From positions 1 to 39,256 of the forward strand of contig CAZHZT010000041.1 of assembly GCA_964537285.1 (NCBI GenBank): a stretch of 39,256 nt of DNA, written 5' to 3'. Origin of the DNA: CAZHZT01 sp964537285. GTDB taxonomy: Bacteria; Bacteroidota; Bacteroidia; Chitinophagales; Saprospiraceae. The translations under genes were made by a program, and so were the position numbers. Below are positions 8,001 to 15,225 of this stretch, piece by piece (the first letter of the stretch is position 1; each line of letters opens with the position of its first letter). The notes beneath the pieces are model-generated. The model was not told the DNA's origin, did not search any database, and was given only the letters and a program-made list of their open reading frames with translations.

Positions 8001-9214
8001 TGCTTACCTCCTTTTATTTTATGCAGTACTTCTTTAATATTTAGCACCAAAAAGTCTATTTCCTCGTCAGAAATAATTAAGGGAGGTACTAATCGCAGCA
8101 CATTTCCCGCAGTGGCATTGGCCAATATTTTTCGGTTCATTAATTCAAGGACCAATTCTTTTACTTCAAAATCAAACTCTACTCCGATCATTAATCCTAT
8201 CCCCCTAATTTCCCTGAACGAAGGATGATGTCCGATATTTAGTTTTAGAGCATTTACTAAGCGTTCCCCTTTTCGTGTTGTTTCCTCGAGAATATTTTCC
8301 TTTTCAATGGTTTCCAGAGTAGCGACGCCTGCCGCACAAGCTAAGGGGTTTCCGCCAAAAGTTGTTCCGTGATCGCCGAAATCAATAGCTTGGGCAATAT
8401 GTTCTTTGGCTAAAATGGCCCCGACGGGCATTCCACTTCCAAGTCCTTTAGCTAAAGTCATAATATCGGGCTCTACATTGAAATGTTCTTTAGCGAACAA
8501 TTTGCCGGTGCGGCCGATCCCACACTGAATTTCATCAAAAATGAGCACGATATTTTCTGAATTGCATAAATTGCGAAGTTCTTTGAGAAAACAAATATCT
8601 ACAGGATGGATTCCACCCTCTCCCTGAATAGGTTCTAGAATTATTGCCCCGATATCATTATTCAGGATGGCTTTAATAGCATCGATATTATTGAAGGGAA
8701 CTCTGTGAAACCCCGCCGGCATTGGGCCAAAGCCTTTTTGCATTTTATCTTTTCCGGTTGCAATAGTAGCCAATGTACGACCATGGAAAGAGTTTTTCAT
8801 AGAGATGACTCCACCGCCACGGCCATTTTGATGTGCATATTTACGCGCGATTTTAATAGCTCCTTCCACTGATTCAGCGCCACTATTGGTAAAGAAAACA
8901 CGTTCCATTCCAGAGCGCTCTACCAGCATTTGAGATAGTTTAACCTGAGGCTCGCTAACGTAAAAATTAGAGATATGCATAACTTTTGCCACTTGCGTCT
9001 GAATGGCAGACACAATAGCAGGGTGGCAATGCCCAAGGTTGTTTACGGCAATTCCGGCTAAAGCATCCAGATAGTTATTGCCCTCCACATCTTCAACCCA
9101 CACGCCCTTTCCTCTTCGAATAGCCAGAGGATAGCGCTTAAAAGTGGGCAAATAGTATTTTTGGTCCAAATGGGATAATTGAATATTTGTGTCTTTTTTT
9201 TCTATTGTAAGCAT
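7997..9214 (-). CDS. argD: Acetylornithine aminotransferase
   Basis: Class III PLP aminotransferase converting N-acetylglutamate semialdehyde to N-acetylornithine with glutamate as amino donor. The PLP lysine is in MTLAKGLGSGMPVGA (Lys256). Asp227 in LIFDEIQCGIGRTG holds the pyridine nitrogen, and FFTNSGAESVEGAIK binds phosphate. The 405-aa length is normal. It overlaps argB by 13 bp (start at 9214, argB stop at 9202-9204) and argC by 4 bp, so the three are one translational unit. A closely related ornithine aminotransferase is possible from family resemblance alone, but the ArgB-ArgC context favours ArgD. Confidence 0.95.
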   Translation of the reverse strand: MLTIEKKDTNIQLSHLDQKYYLPTFKRYPLAIRRGKGVWVEDVEGNNYLDALAGIAVNNLGHCHPAIVSAIQTQVAKVMHISNFYVSEPQVKLSQMLVERSGMERVFFTNSGAESVEGAIKIARKYAHQNGRGGGVISMKNSFHGRTLATIATGKDKMQKGFGPMPAGFHRVPFNNIDAIKAILNNDIGAIILEPIQGEGGIHPVDICFLKELRNLCNSENIVLIFDEIQCGIGRTGKLFAKEHFNVEPDIMTLAKGLGSGMPVGAILAKEHIAQAIDFGDHGTTFGGNPLACAAGVATLETIEKENILEETTRKGERLVNALKLNIGHHPSFREIRGIGLMIGVEFDFEVKELVLELMNRKILANATAGNVLRLVPPLIISDEEIDFLVLNIKEVLHKIKGGKQ

Positions 9215-10026
9215 ATTTTAGTACCAATTGTATTTTCTGAATAAATAGCTTCTGTTAAAGCATTGGGTTGTGTGCCGTTGATAATTCTTGCCAAATGCGC
9301 GCCTTTTTCCAACGCTACCCGGCATGACTCAACCTTAGGAATCATTCCTCCTTTAATTACTTTTTCTTTTAGTTCTGATATTTTACTTAAAGGCAAGCGA
9401 TGAATCTTTGAAGCAGGGTCATTTACATTTTCTAAAAGCCCATCGACATTAGTTAAAATAAGCAGTTGATCTACTTTTAAAGCTCCAGCTAAATGGCCCG
9501 CGAATAAGTCCGCGTTAATATTATAATCTACTCCATTTTTATCGCTTCCCAGACAAGTCAGAACCGGTAAATGGCCTGCTTCCAAAAGCACCTCTAAGAG
9601 ACTAGCGTCTATGGATTCTACATCGCCGACCCTTTCCAGGTCCCGGAAGGTTTCCTGACCATTTTTATCGATTATCCGGTGAAGGCGTTTCTTTGCCGTT
9701 ACAATTGGGCCATCTTTACCCGAAAGCCCGACAGCGTTGAGGTTCAATTTGTTCAAAGCATTCACCAGCATTCCATTTACTTCCCCTTTTAAGGCCATTT
9801 CAATATATTTTAAGGCCTCCGGGCTGGTTTTTCGATGCCCATCCACGAACTCTGAAGATAAGTTTACTTTTTCAAGTATTGCGTTTATGAAAGGACCGCC
9901 GCCATGAACAAGAATGACTTGAATACCGTCTTTTCTTAACTCCGATATCTGGCTGGCCACTTGATTAAGCAATGACTGATTTGTCATGGCATTTCCGCCG
10001 TATTTTATAAGTATACGCTTATTCAT
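9202..10026 (-). CDS. argB: Acetylglutamate kinase
   Basis: Amino-acid kinase fold enzyme phosphorylating N-acetylglutamate. It has the N-terminal KYGGNAM, VILVHGGGPFIN, VDGHRKTSPEALKYIEMAL for acetylglutamate binding, the nucleotide segment LTNVDGLLENV, and KGGMIPKVESC near the C-terminus. It lacks the long N-terminal helix typical of arginine-inhibited hexameric forms, since the protein begins right at the first beta strand; on family knowledge this suggests an arginine-insensitive E. coli-like dimer. That would fit a pathway making ornithine rather than arginine, but it is inference. The start codon is 24 bp after the preceding racemase gene. Confidence 0.95.
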   Translation of the reverse strand: MNKRILIKYGGNAMTNQSLLNQVASQISELRKDGIQVILVHGGGPFINAILEKVNLSSEFVDGHRKTSPEALKYIEMALKGEVNGMLVNALNKLNLNAVGLSGKDGPIVTAKKRLHRIIDKNGQETFRDLERVGDVESIDASLLEVLLEAGHLPVLTCLGSDKNGVDYNINADLFAGHLAGALKVDQLLILTNVDGLLENVNDPASKIHRLPLSKISELKEKVIKGGMIPKVESCRVALEKGAHLARIINGTQPNALTEAIYSENTIGTKICLQ

Positions 10027-10050
10027 ATTTTATTTTATTGAAGCACTAGC

Positions 10051-11259
10051 CTATTTAATTATTTTTCTGGGTATTGCAGTTGGCAAACGGCTAAGCATTT
10101 CATTATTTAATAATTGCATATAATTTGTAAAAGAGCTTACATTAATAGATGCATTATTTTGCTTTCCGATTAAAACTACTTCATCTCCGGTAACTACATC
10201 CGGTATATGACTGACATCCACCATGAACAGGTTCATGTTTATAAGCCCTGTGATAGGCGCTTTACGTCCCTTTATCAGTACATGTCCTCTATTGGACTGC
10301 CCCCTTGGGTAACCATTGCCATACCCTACCGGAATGACTGCAATACGCATATTTCTCAGTGTTTGAAAGGAAGTTCCATATCCAATGAATTCACCTTTAG
10401 GCACATCTTTAATATCCATGATATTAGATTTCCAGCTAATGATCCTTCTCAATGGATTGTCTTTCTTTTTTCCGACCTGATTTAGATGCTGATAATAGAT
10501 TTCTTGGCTTGGCCAGAAACCATAAGTAGATACTCCTACCCTAACTAGGTCATAATGCGTTTCAGGCATCACCAGCGCTGCTGCGGAGCAAGCCACATGC
10601 CTGTATTTCGGTAAGAATTTTTTATTTTCCACTTCCTTTAACCCAGCTTTATATCGCTCTAATTGCTGTTCAATCCGGAACATATTACTACTGGACTCCG
10701 CTCCACCAAGGTGGGTACAAAGCCCCATAAACTCAATATGCTGTTGATGCTTTTTAAGGAAAGTAATAGCTTTTTTAAAAAAGTCAAAAGACATTCCTGT
10801 GCGGTTAATGCCAGTTTCTAACTCGATATGCACTTTAGCCTTTTTGCCAATTTCCTTAGCTTTTTCCAGCACTAGTTTTAATCGGTCATAATTAAAAATA
10901 TAAAATTCAATTTCATGTTCAATGATGTAAGCGATGTCTTCGTCATACAAGATTCCCATGATCATGATGTCTGAAGGCCTTCCGCAATGCATATACACTT
11001 CTTCGGCTTCATAAGCTGAAGCCACAGAGAAATGACTCACTCCTGCCCGCTCCAGCATTTTGACCATATAGGGTATGCCATGACCATAAGCATTGGCTTT
11101 TACCACCGCAGATAAGCGAGGATGAGCACCCAATTTCTTTTTTATGAAATTGACATTTTTTTTTACCGCCGATTGGCTCAGTTCGACCCTGGAAGTGTGT
11201 TTTACCTTTCTTACAAAAGACTCACTGAGGTTTGGAATAATTACGTTATTGTTGTTCAT
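10051..11259 (-). CDS. Alanine racemase-family enzyme embedded in the ornithine operon
   Basis: Fold-type III PLP racemase of the Alr family. The PLP lysine is Lys54 in SAVVKANAYGHG and the second-base tyrosine is Tyr294 in FIGYGTSF. PVGYGNGYPRG and the C-terminal LSRLPTAIPRKI are typical. The usual substrate-loop MD (as in ISMDM) is replaced by MN (INMNLFMVDV, around 341-348), a change from canonical alanine racemases that could alter specificity. It overlaps the 665-aa gene by 14 bp (11246-11259) and is followed 24 bp later by argB, so it is translated with the ornithine genes. It may be an ordinary alanine racemase or a broad or ornithine/lysine racemase; context favours the second. Confidence 0.88.
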   Translation of the reverse strand: MNNNNVIIPNLSESFVRKVKHTSRVELSQSAVKKNVNFIKKKLGAHPRLSAVVKANAYGHGIPYMVKMLERAGVSHFSVASAYEAEEVYMHCGRPSDIMIMGILYDEDIAYIIEHEIEFYIFNYDRLKLVLEKAKEIGKKAKVHIELETGINRTGMSFDFFKKAITFLKKHQQHIEFMGLCTHLGGAESSSNMFRIEQQLERYKAGLKEVENKKFLPKYRHVACSAAALVMPETHYDLVRVGVSTYGFWPSQEIYYQHLNQVGKKKDNPLRRIISWKSNIMDIKDVPKGEFIGYGTSFQTLRNMRIAVIPVGYGNGYPRGQSNRGHVLIKGRKAPITGLINMNLFMVDVSHIPDVVTGDEVVLIGKQNNASINVSSFTNYMQLLNNEMLSRLPTAIPRKIIK

Positions 11260-13243
11260 AGATATTATTATTAGACCAAAAGTAACTTCTACCCCAACTT
11301 TCTCTGGCGGTTTTCTCTACTTGATCAATCAGCTTACTATCCACATCCATAGGTTTTTCGCCCAGCCTAAGCTTATTGAAGTGAAAAGCATATACCCTCG
11401 AAACGAACTGATGAAACGGCAGTGAAGATTCTCCACTACGTTCTCCGTTTCCATAAACCGTTGGTATGATCCCTTGCCCCCAGTTCTGTTTTCCCTCACT
11501 ATTCGGATTGAAAAAATAAGCACGCCACTCTCCTTCCCACATCTTGACTCGCTGCAACGAAATAGCGTGAAAGCCCCTCATCTCAGCTTTAGAATCTGTT
11601 ATGTAAATTCCCAATGGCACGGGGTACACAATGTGATGCCCCCCATTGTAATCAGGATGATATGAGGCATAAAATATGCGGAGAAAATCTCTGTAGTTTT
11701 CCACCTTGTTAGTCAGTGGGTTATATACAGAACGGAATCCCGTTTGGATCCAATGGCCGTAAAAAGCAGGATTCACGGATACATGTGGGTCTTTGCCGAT
11801 ATGCCTGACCATAGCAAGATGCATCATCTGGTTATAGATCTTATCCAGGTGAGGTACCAAAACGATGGACACAGGATCGAGTTTATAATCCAATCGTTGG
11901 ATCAAGCCGCCCTGAATTTTTGCAGATTCCAGAAGCTTCCCTTCAAAACGCATGATCAGGTTATCTGAATTTGCTGCATCCATAACCAGGTTGAGTAACT
12001 TCCCCGGTGCATTTCTGCTCCACATGCTAATCCCTCTAGCTGATTGACAAGTTGGGTTGTTACCTTGCCGAACCCCCAGAGGCTGCCCAAGCACACAGAG
12101 TGTTCCGTTTACTAACAAGTTGAGCGCATCATCTTCAGAAGCATGCACATTGGAAAGCCTTAATTTTTTGGCAATTTCCGGATGTATTTTAAGCTGTAGA
12201 AGCCTCCTGAAAGCATTTCTAACTATATGCCGGGAAAATAAGTTGCGTTGTAAAACCCTGGCCAGCCCGAAAACACCCTGAGGCATTAAATAGCTAATGC
12301 TGCCCTGAATTATATCAATTACAAGATCTTTATGTCTTTGAAACTCTGCTTCTCCATGCGCATTGAGGCTAAGGGCCAGAGGGATAAGCGCCTGTTCCTT
12401 ATCTGCCAAATATTTTAATAAAGTCACATGAGCATTGGCCACCAGCCCCGTTCTCATCATGCTTGCCCCCATAGTTTCGCATTCCCCTTCCAGTTTTTTG
12501 GATCTCAATTTAGCCAGTTGCTCCCGATAAACCCCTTGGTCATAGTATTTTTTGGCCAATGAAGTAGGATAAAAATGAGCGTTGTAATAATCCCCCAGCT
12601 TCTGATCCATTGAATCACTATCTTTCAGAGTCAAATGTTTCTGAATAGCCTGAAGGATGCTCACTACTTTTTGAGTCATAATCGGCCTGTGAGCCGCCTG
12701 CATTTCAATCTCGGTTAGCAATTGTTGCTTAATAGACAACAATGGCACCTTTGAAAGGATAAGGTCAAAGAGCAAATTGATCTTTTTCAATTCCCCGGGC
12801 TGATAATTATTCCAGGCCTCATGGTCAAAATTTTCAGCAGCCAGGTTAAAATTTTTCACAAGAATATCCTGAATAAAAGCCCTTGCATCATCGGCCGAAA
12901 AGTGTTCATCCTTGATATGCCCCTCTGCAATAGAGAGTACTCTTAATTCACTGAGCACCTCCATGGTTGAAGTAGGCAAGCCTGCCAGCAATGTACCTCC
13001 CACCAAACCGGGTACCAGATTAACTGGTTTTTCCCAGGGAGTCCCAACAAAAAGGCCTGCTTTATCCAGCGAGTCTATATACCTGTAAACCAAGGCAATT
13101 CCTTCCGATTTCCTTAACAAAGTTTCAACTTTACTCAGAAGCTTGGTTTTCTGCTCCGCTTTTAGATAAGTGGGAGCATTTCTAAATGCATTTAATATCT
13201 TAAAAAATTGTTGTTCAATAACTTCTTGACTTTTCAATATCAC
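11246..13243 (-). CDS. Large protein of unknown family with papain-like Gln/Cys/His/Asn pattern
   Basis: I do not recognise this 665-aa protein. No signal peptide or membrane segment is visible, so it is probably cytoplasmic. The first ~370 residues are rich in helices. From about 380 on a pattern like clan CA cysteine peptidases or transglutaminases appears: GVRQGNNPTCQSARGISMW, with Gln393 exactly six residues before Cys399 as in papain (Gln19, Cys25); then GFHAISLQRV with His559; then WRAYFFNPNSEG with Asn579, followed by WG. The spacings (Cys to His 160, His to Asn 20) resemble papain (134 and 16). It is the first gene of the ornithine operon and overlaps the racemase start by 14 bp. It may hydrolyse or form an amide or isopeptide bond in the pathway. 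The motif reading is mine and has not been tested by any search. Confidence 0.75.
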   Translation of the reverse strand: MILKSQEVIEQQFFKILNAFRNAPTYLKAEQKTKLLSKVETLLRKSEGIALVYRYIDSLDKAGLFVGTPWEKPVNLVPGLVGGTLLAGLPTSTMEVLSELRVLSIAEGHIKDEHFSADDARAFIQDILVKNFNLAAENFDHEAWNNYQPGELKKINLLFDLILSKVPLLSIKQQLLTEIEMQAAHRPIMTQKVVSILQAIQKHLTLKDSDSMDQKLGDYYNAHFYPTSLAKKYYDQGVYREQLAKLRSKKLEGECETMGASMMRTGLVANAHVTLLKYLADKEQALIPLALSLNAHGEAEFQRHKDLVIDIIQGSISYLMPQGVFGLARVLQRNLFSRHIVRNAFRRLLQLKIHPEIAKKLRLSNVHASEDDALNLLVNGTLCVLGQPLGVRQGNNPTCQSARGISMWSRNAPGKLLNLVMDAANSDNLIMRFEGKLLESAKIQGGLIQRLDYKLDPVSIVLVPHLDKIYNQMMHLAMVRHIGKDPHVSVNPAFYGHWIQTGFRSVYNPLTNKVENYRDFLRIFYASYHPDYNGGHHIVYPVPLGIYITDSKAEMRGFHAISLQRVKMWEGEWRAYFFNPNSEGKQNWGQGIIPTVYGNGERSGESSLPFHQFVSRVYAFHFNKLRLGEKPMDVDSKLIDQVEKTARESWGRSYFWSNNNIYEQQ

Positions 13244-13283
13244 TAGATATAGCTGTTTAATTAATAATTTGGCCTTAATTCCC

Positions 13284-13425
13284 GTTTTAGAAATCTAAAA
13301 CTAAAACTACGCCGCTTCGCGGCGTGAATTCTTTTTTGAGGTCCGCAAGGGCAATTTTGCTACGCAAAATTGCCCTTGCGGACCTCAAAAAAGAATTCAC
13401 GCCGTAGGCGCGTTTATTTTCTAAT
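13284..13425. repeat. Palindromic repeat, second family, long copy
   Basis: It begins with a small inverted repeat GTTTTAGAAATCTAAAAC and the hairpin ACGCCGC-TTC-GCGGCGT. A perfect palindrome follows, with 37-bp arms (13324-13360 and 13364-13400) and a 3-nt loop. It ends with CGCC-GTA-GGCG. Flanking modules are shared with the shorter copy at 15029-15120, where the second 37-nt arm is missing. T-rich and A-rich ends are inside the arms in the wrong order for a normal terminator. It separates the ATP-grasp gene from the ornithine operon. Confidence 0.85.
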
Positions 13426-13466
13426 GCGAGACACGTCATTTTTTATCTTTATCTTTCTCTTTCACC

Positions 13467-14687
13467 TTACACGTAAAAAGGCACATTTTCGTAGTGTTGT
13501 AAGAGCTCCCGCATCCGCTCCGCTTCTCCCCCGGCAAAATTTATAGTTCCGAAATGATTGCCAAACCCATTGCGATCACCAATTTTCTGTGGTCCTAGGG
13601 GTTCTACAAGATTGTTATCAAGATAGTAAGGATCTTCAATCAATTCATCTGGAACCTCCAAACGAGAAATAAGGCCAGCCTGAGGAAAAACCATTACATT
13701 CCCATAGTACTTATTGGCTTCGAAATCTTCAGAAGGTAAAACCTTAGCAAATTCTTCTTCTGATAAACTCGGATCATGCGATAGTACAAATGCCAAAAGA
13801 GCGTCAAATCCATAAGCTTGAGAAGCAAGCTCCAGAATGTGTCCCCCTGGTATGCGACAAGCTACTTCGCCAAAATTGAGTTGATCATTATCTGTTATGA
13901 ACCACTCAGGGTGGATCATACCGTACTCAATACCAAAAATATCTACTAGTTTTTGAGTTTCTCTCAGAATTAAAGGACGTTTTGCCTGTAATTCAGGCCC
14001 CGCAGGAATAAAATTAGAATACCCCAGTTTAACATACTCGGTGATATTCAAGAATCGAACCTTTCCATGAAGGATGAACGCCTCGCAGGAAAACTCTCGC
14101 CCCTGCAAATGACTTTCTGCAAGGCAAGGAAAATCAGTAGACTTCATTTTTTTTGCAATATCTTCCCGGGACTTTATAAAGTGATGCCCGACTGTACCTG
14201 CTGCAGAAAATGGCTTAACATGAAACCACGAATCCTCTTCTCCGGGAAGTTGAAGTTCCGCTTCATTCAAGCGATCCAAAAAGCTGTAAACTTGCTCGAA
14301 GGTATGCACTTCTTCAAATAAGCCCACTTTGAGGCCTCCCAATAAGGCTTTTCGTTTCATCATCGCCTTATTTCTGAATAAAAAAGCCCGGTTTAATACA
14401 CGCGGATCATTCCTGTATAATGAATTCAATGCACCGGCCCATTCTACTGTTTCCTCAAATAAAGGAACAGCTACATCCACTCCGAAAGGTTTTAATTCTT
14501 CCGCTAAAGCAAGAGAGTTCGAATGAGAACCAAATTCATCTAACTGATAAGGTACAAAAGGTATATTGTGTTCTTTTGCATAGGGTTCAAATATAGGGAA
14601 AGAAACGACCACGAAATTCACTCCGGCTTTCTGTAAACTTTCTACCACCTGGAGGCTCCATCCCATCAGCGCAAAACATTTCGTCAT
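13467..14687 (-). CDS. ATP-grasp carboxylate-amine ligase (amino-acid/dipeptide-ligase-like)
   Basis: ATP-grasp enzyme that would activate a carboxylate as acyl phosphate and join it to an amine, like BacD-type L-amino-acid ligases. Features of the 406-aa protein: an N-terminal Rossmann-like preATP-grasp domain (1-95), Lys107 in RNKAMMKRKAL, the ATP loop FHVKPFSAAGTVGHHF with Lys158, ESHLQGREFSCEAFI with Glu191 and Glu198, and the metal site HPEWFITDNDQLNFGEVACRIPGGH with Glu261, Glu274 and Arg278. The C-terminal part (330-406) resembles the small extra domain of amino-acid ligases. It reads in the same direction as the ornithine operon 223 bp downstream, across a long palindrome. The substrate is unknown; ornithine or D-ornithine is attractive from context only. 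Confidence 0.82.
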   Translation of the reverse strand: MTKCFALMGWSLQVVESLQKAGVNFVVVSFPIFEPYAKEHNIPFVPYQLDEFGSHSNSLALAEELKPFGVDVAVPLFEETVEWAGALNSLYRNDPRVLNRAFLFRNKAMMKRKALLGGLKVGLFEEVHTFEQVYSFLDRLNEAELQLPGEEDSWFHVKPFSAAGTVGHHFIKSREDIAKKMKSTDFPCLAESHLQGREFSCEAFILHGKVRFLNITEYVKLGYSNFIPAGPELQAKRPLILRETQKLVDIFGIEYGMIHPEWFITDNDQLNFGEVACRIPGGHILELASQAYGFDALLAFVLSHDPSLSEEEFAKVLPSEDFEANKYYGNVMVFPQAGLISRLEVPDELIEDPYYLDNNLVEPLGPQKIGDRNGFGNHFGTINFAGGEAERMRELLQHYENVPFYV

Positions 14688-14789
14688 GTTAATTTTTATT
14701 TTTGTATTTTTTTTTTAATAGGCTTGTTCTGTATTGTTCAAAGGATTAGCACTGGTTGAAATTCCAAAACCATCTAATCCATATTTTTT

Positions 14790-14948
14790 CTAGCCAATTA
14801 CAGATTGCATCGCATCTCTGTCATTCACCACATCATATATGCCAGCATCCCAGCAGCGTTTAAAAAAACGTTTGCTCTGCTCTACAGTAACATTCTTATC
14901 CAGGAACAAAAGCTTAATCTTGCGATTGCTCGCACTAACAATTTTCAC
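14790..14948 (-). CDS. Possible small protein of 52 aa
   Basis: An open frame between the ATP-grasp and symporter genes. From a GTG at 14948 it reads MKIVSASNRKIKLLFLDKNV, continues with an aromatic, Lys/Arg-rich segment (RFFKRCWDAGIYDVVNDRD) and stops at TAG (14790-14792). No ATG is available: the frame is closed by TAA about 14 codons upstream. The balanced composition and the Bacteroidota-like opening suggest a real gene, or the tail of a decayed one. Family unknown. Confidence 0.4.
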   Translation of the reverse strand: MKIVSASNRKIKLLFLDKNVTVEQSKRFFKRCWDAGIYDVVNDRDAMQSVIG

Positions 14949-15028
14949 TTTGTTAAATTTTTCATAAATTTTTAACGAGTTATATTAAAAAATATCAACG
15001 ATTGTATATCAGCTTATCAGCAATTCTC

Positions 15029-15120
15029 GTTTTGGAAATCCAAAACCAAATTCACGCCGCTTCGCGGCGAAATTTTCTTTCCAGAGTGGCCGCAAGAGCA
15101 GTTTTGCGCCGTAGGCGCAT
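15029..15120. repeat. Palindromic repeat, second family, short copy
   Basis: Contains GTTTTGGAAATCCAAAAC, the hairpin CGCCGC-TTC-GCGGCG, an arm GGCCGCAAGAGCAGTTTTGC related to the first arm of the copy at 13284-13425, and the closing GCC-GTA-GGC. It lacks the complementary second arm that makes the other copy a perfect palindrome. The flanking ATTTAT is also shared. Confidence 0.7.
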
Positions 15121-15184
15121 TTATCTAAATGAAGAACAATAATATCGTACAAGTAAGAGCCTCTTCTATTGTTGCTCAATAGAT

Positions 15185-15222
15185 CGTTAACCGTTAACCG
15201 TTAACCGTTAACCGTTTCCCGC
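15185..15222. repeat. Heptamer repeat tract (CCGTTAA type)
   Basis: Four near-perfect CCGTTAA units followed by a CGTTTCC unit, ending 4 bp from the symporter stop codon. Same family as 5632-5718 and 25133-25222. Confidence 0.75.
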
Positions 15223-15225
15223 AAC

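Noticed and set aside
13324..13400. Intrinsic terminator for the ATP-grasp gene
   Set aside because: Stem is bordered by T before and A after on both strands, the reverse of a terminator; better read as a repeat element.
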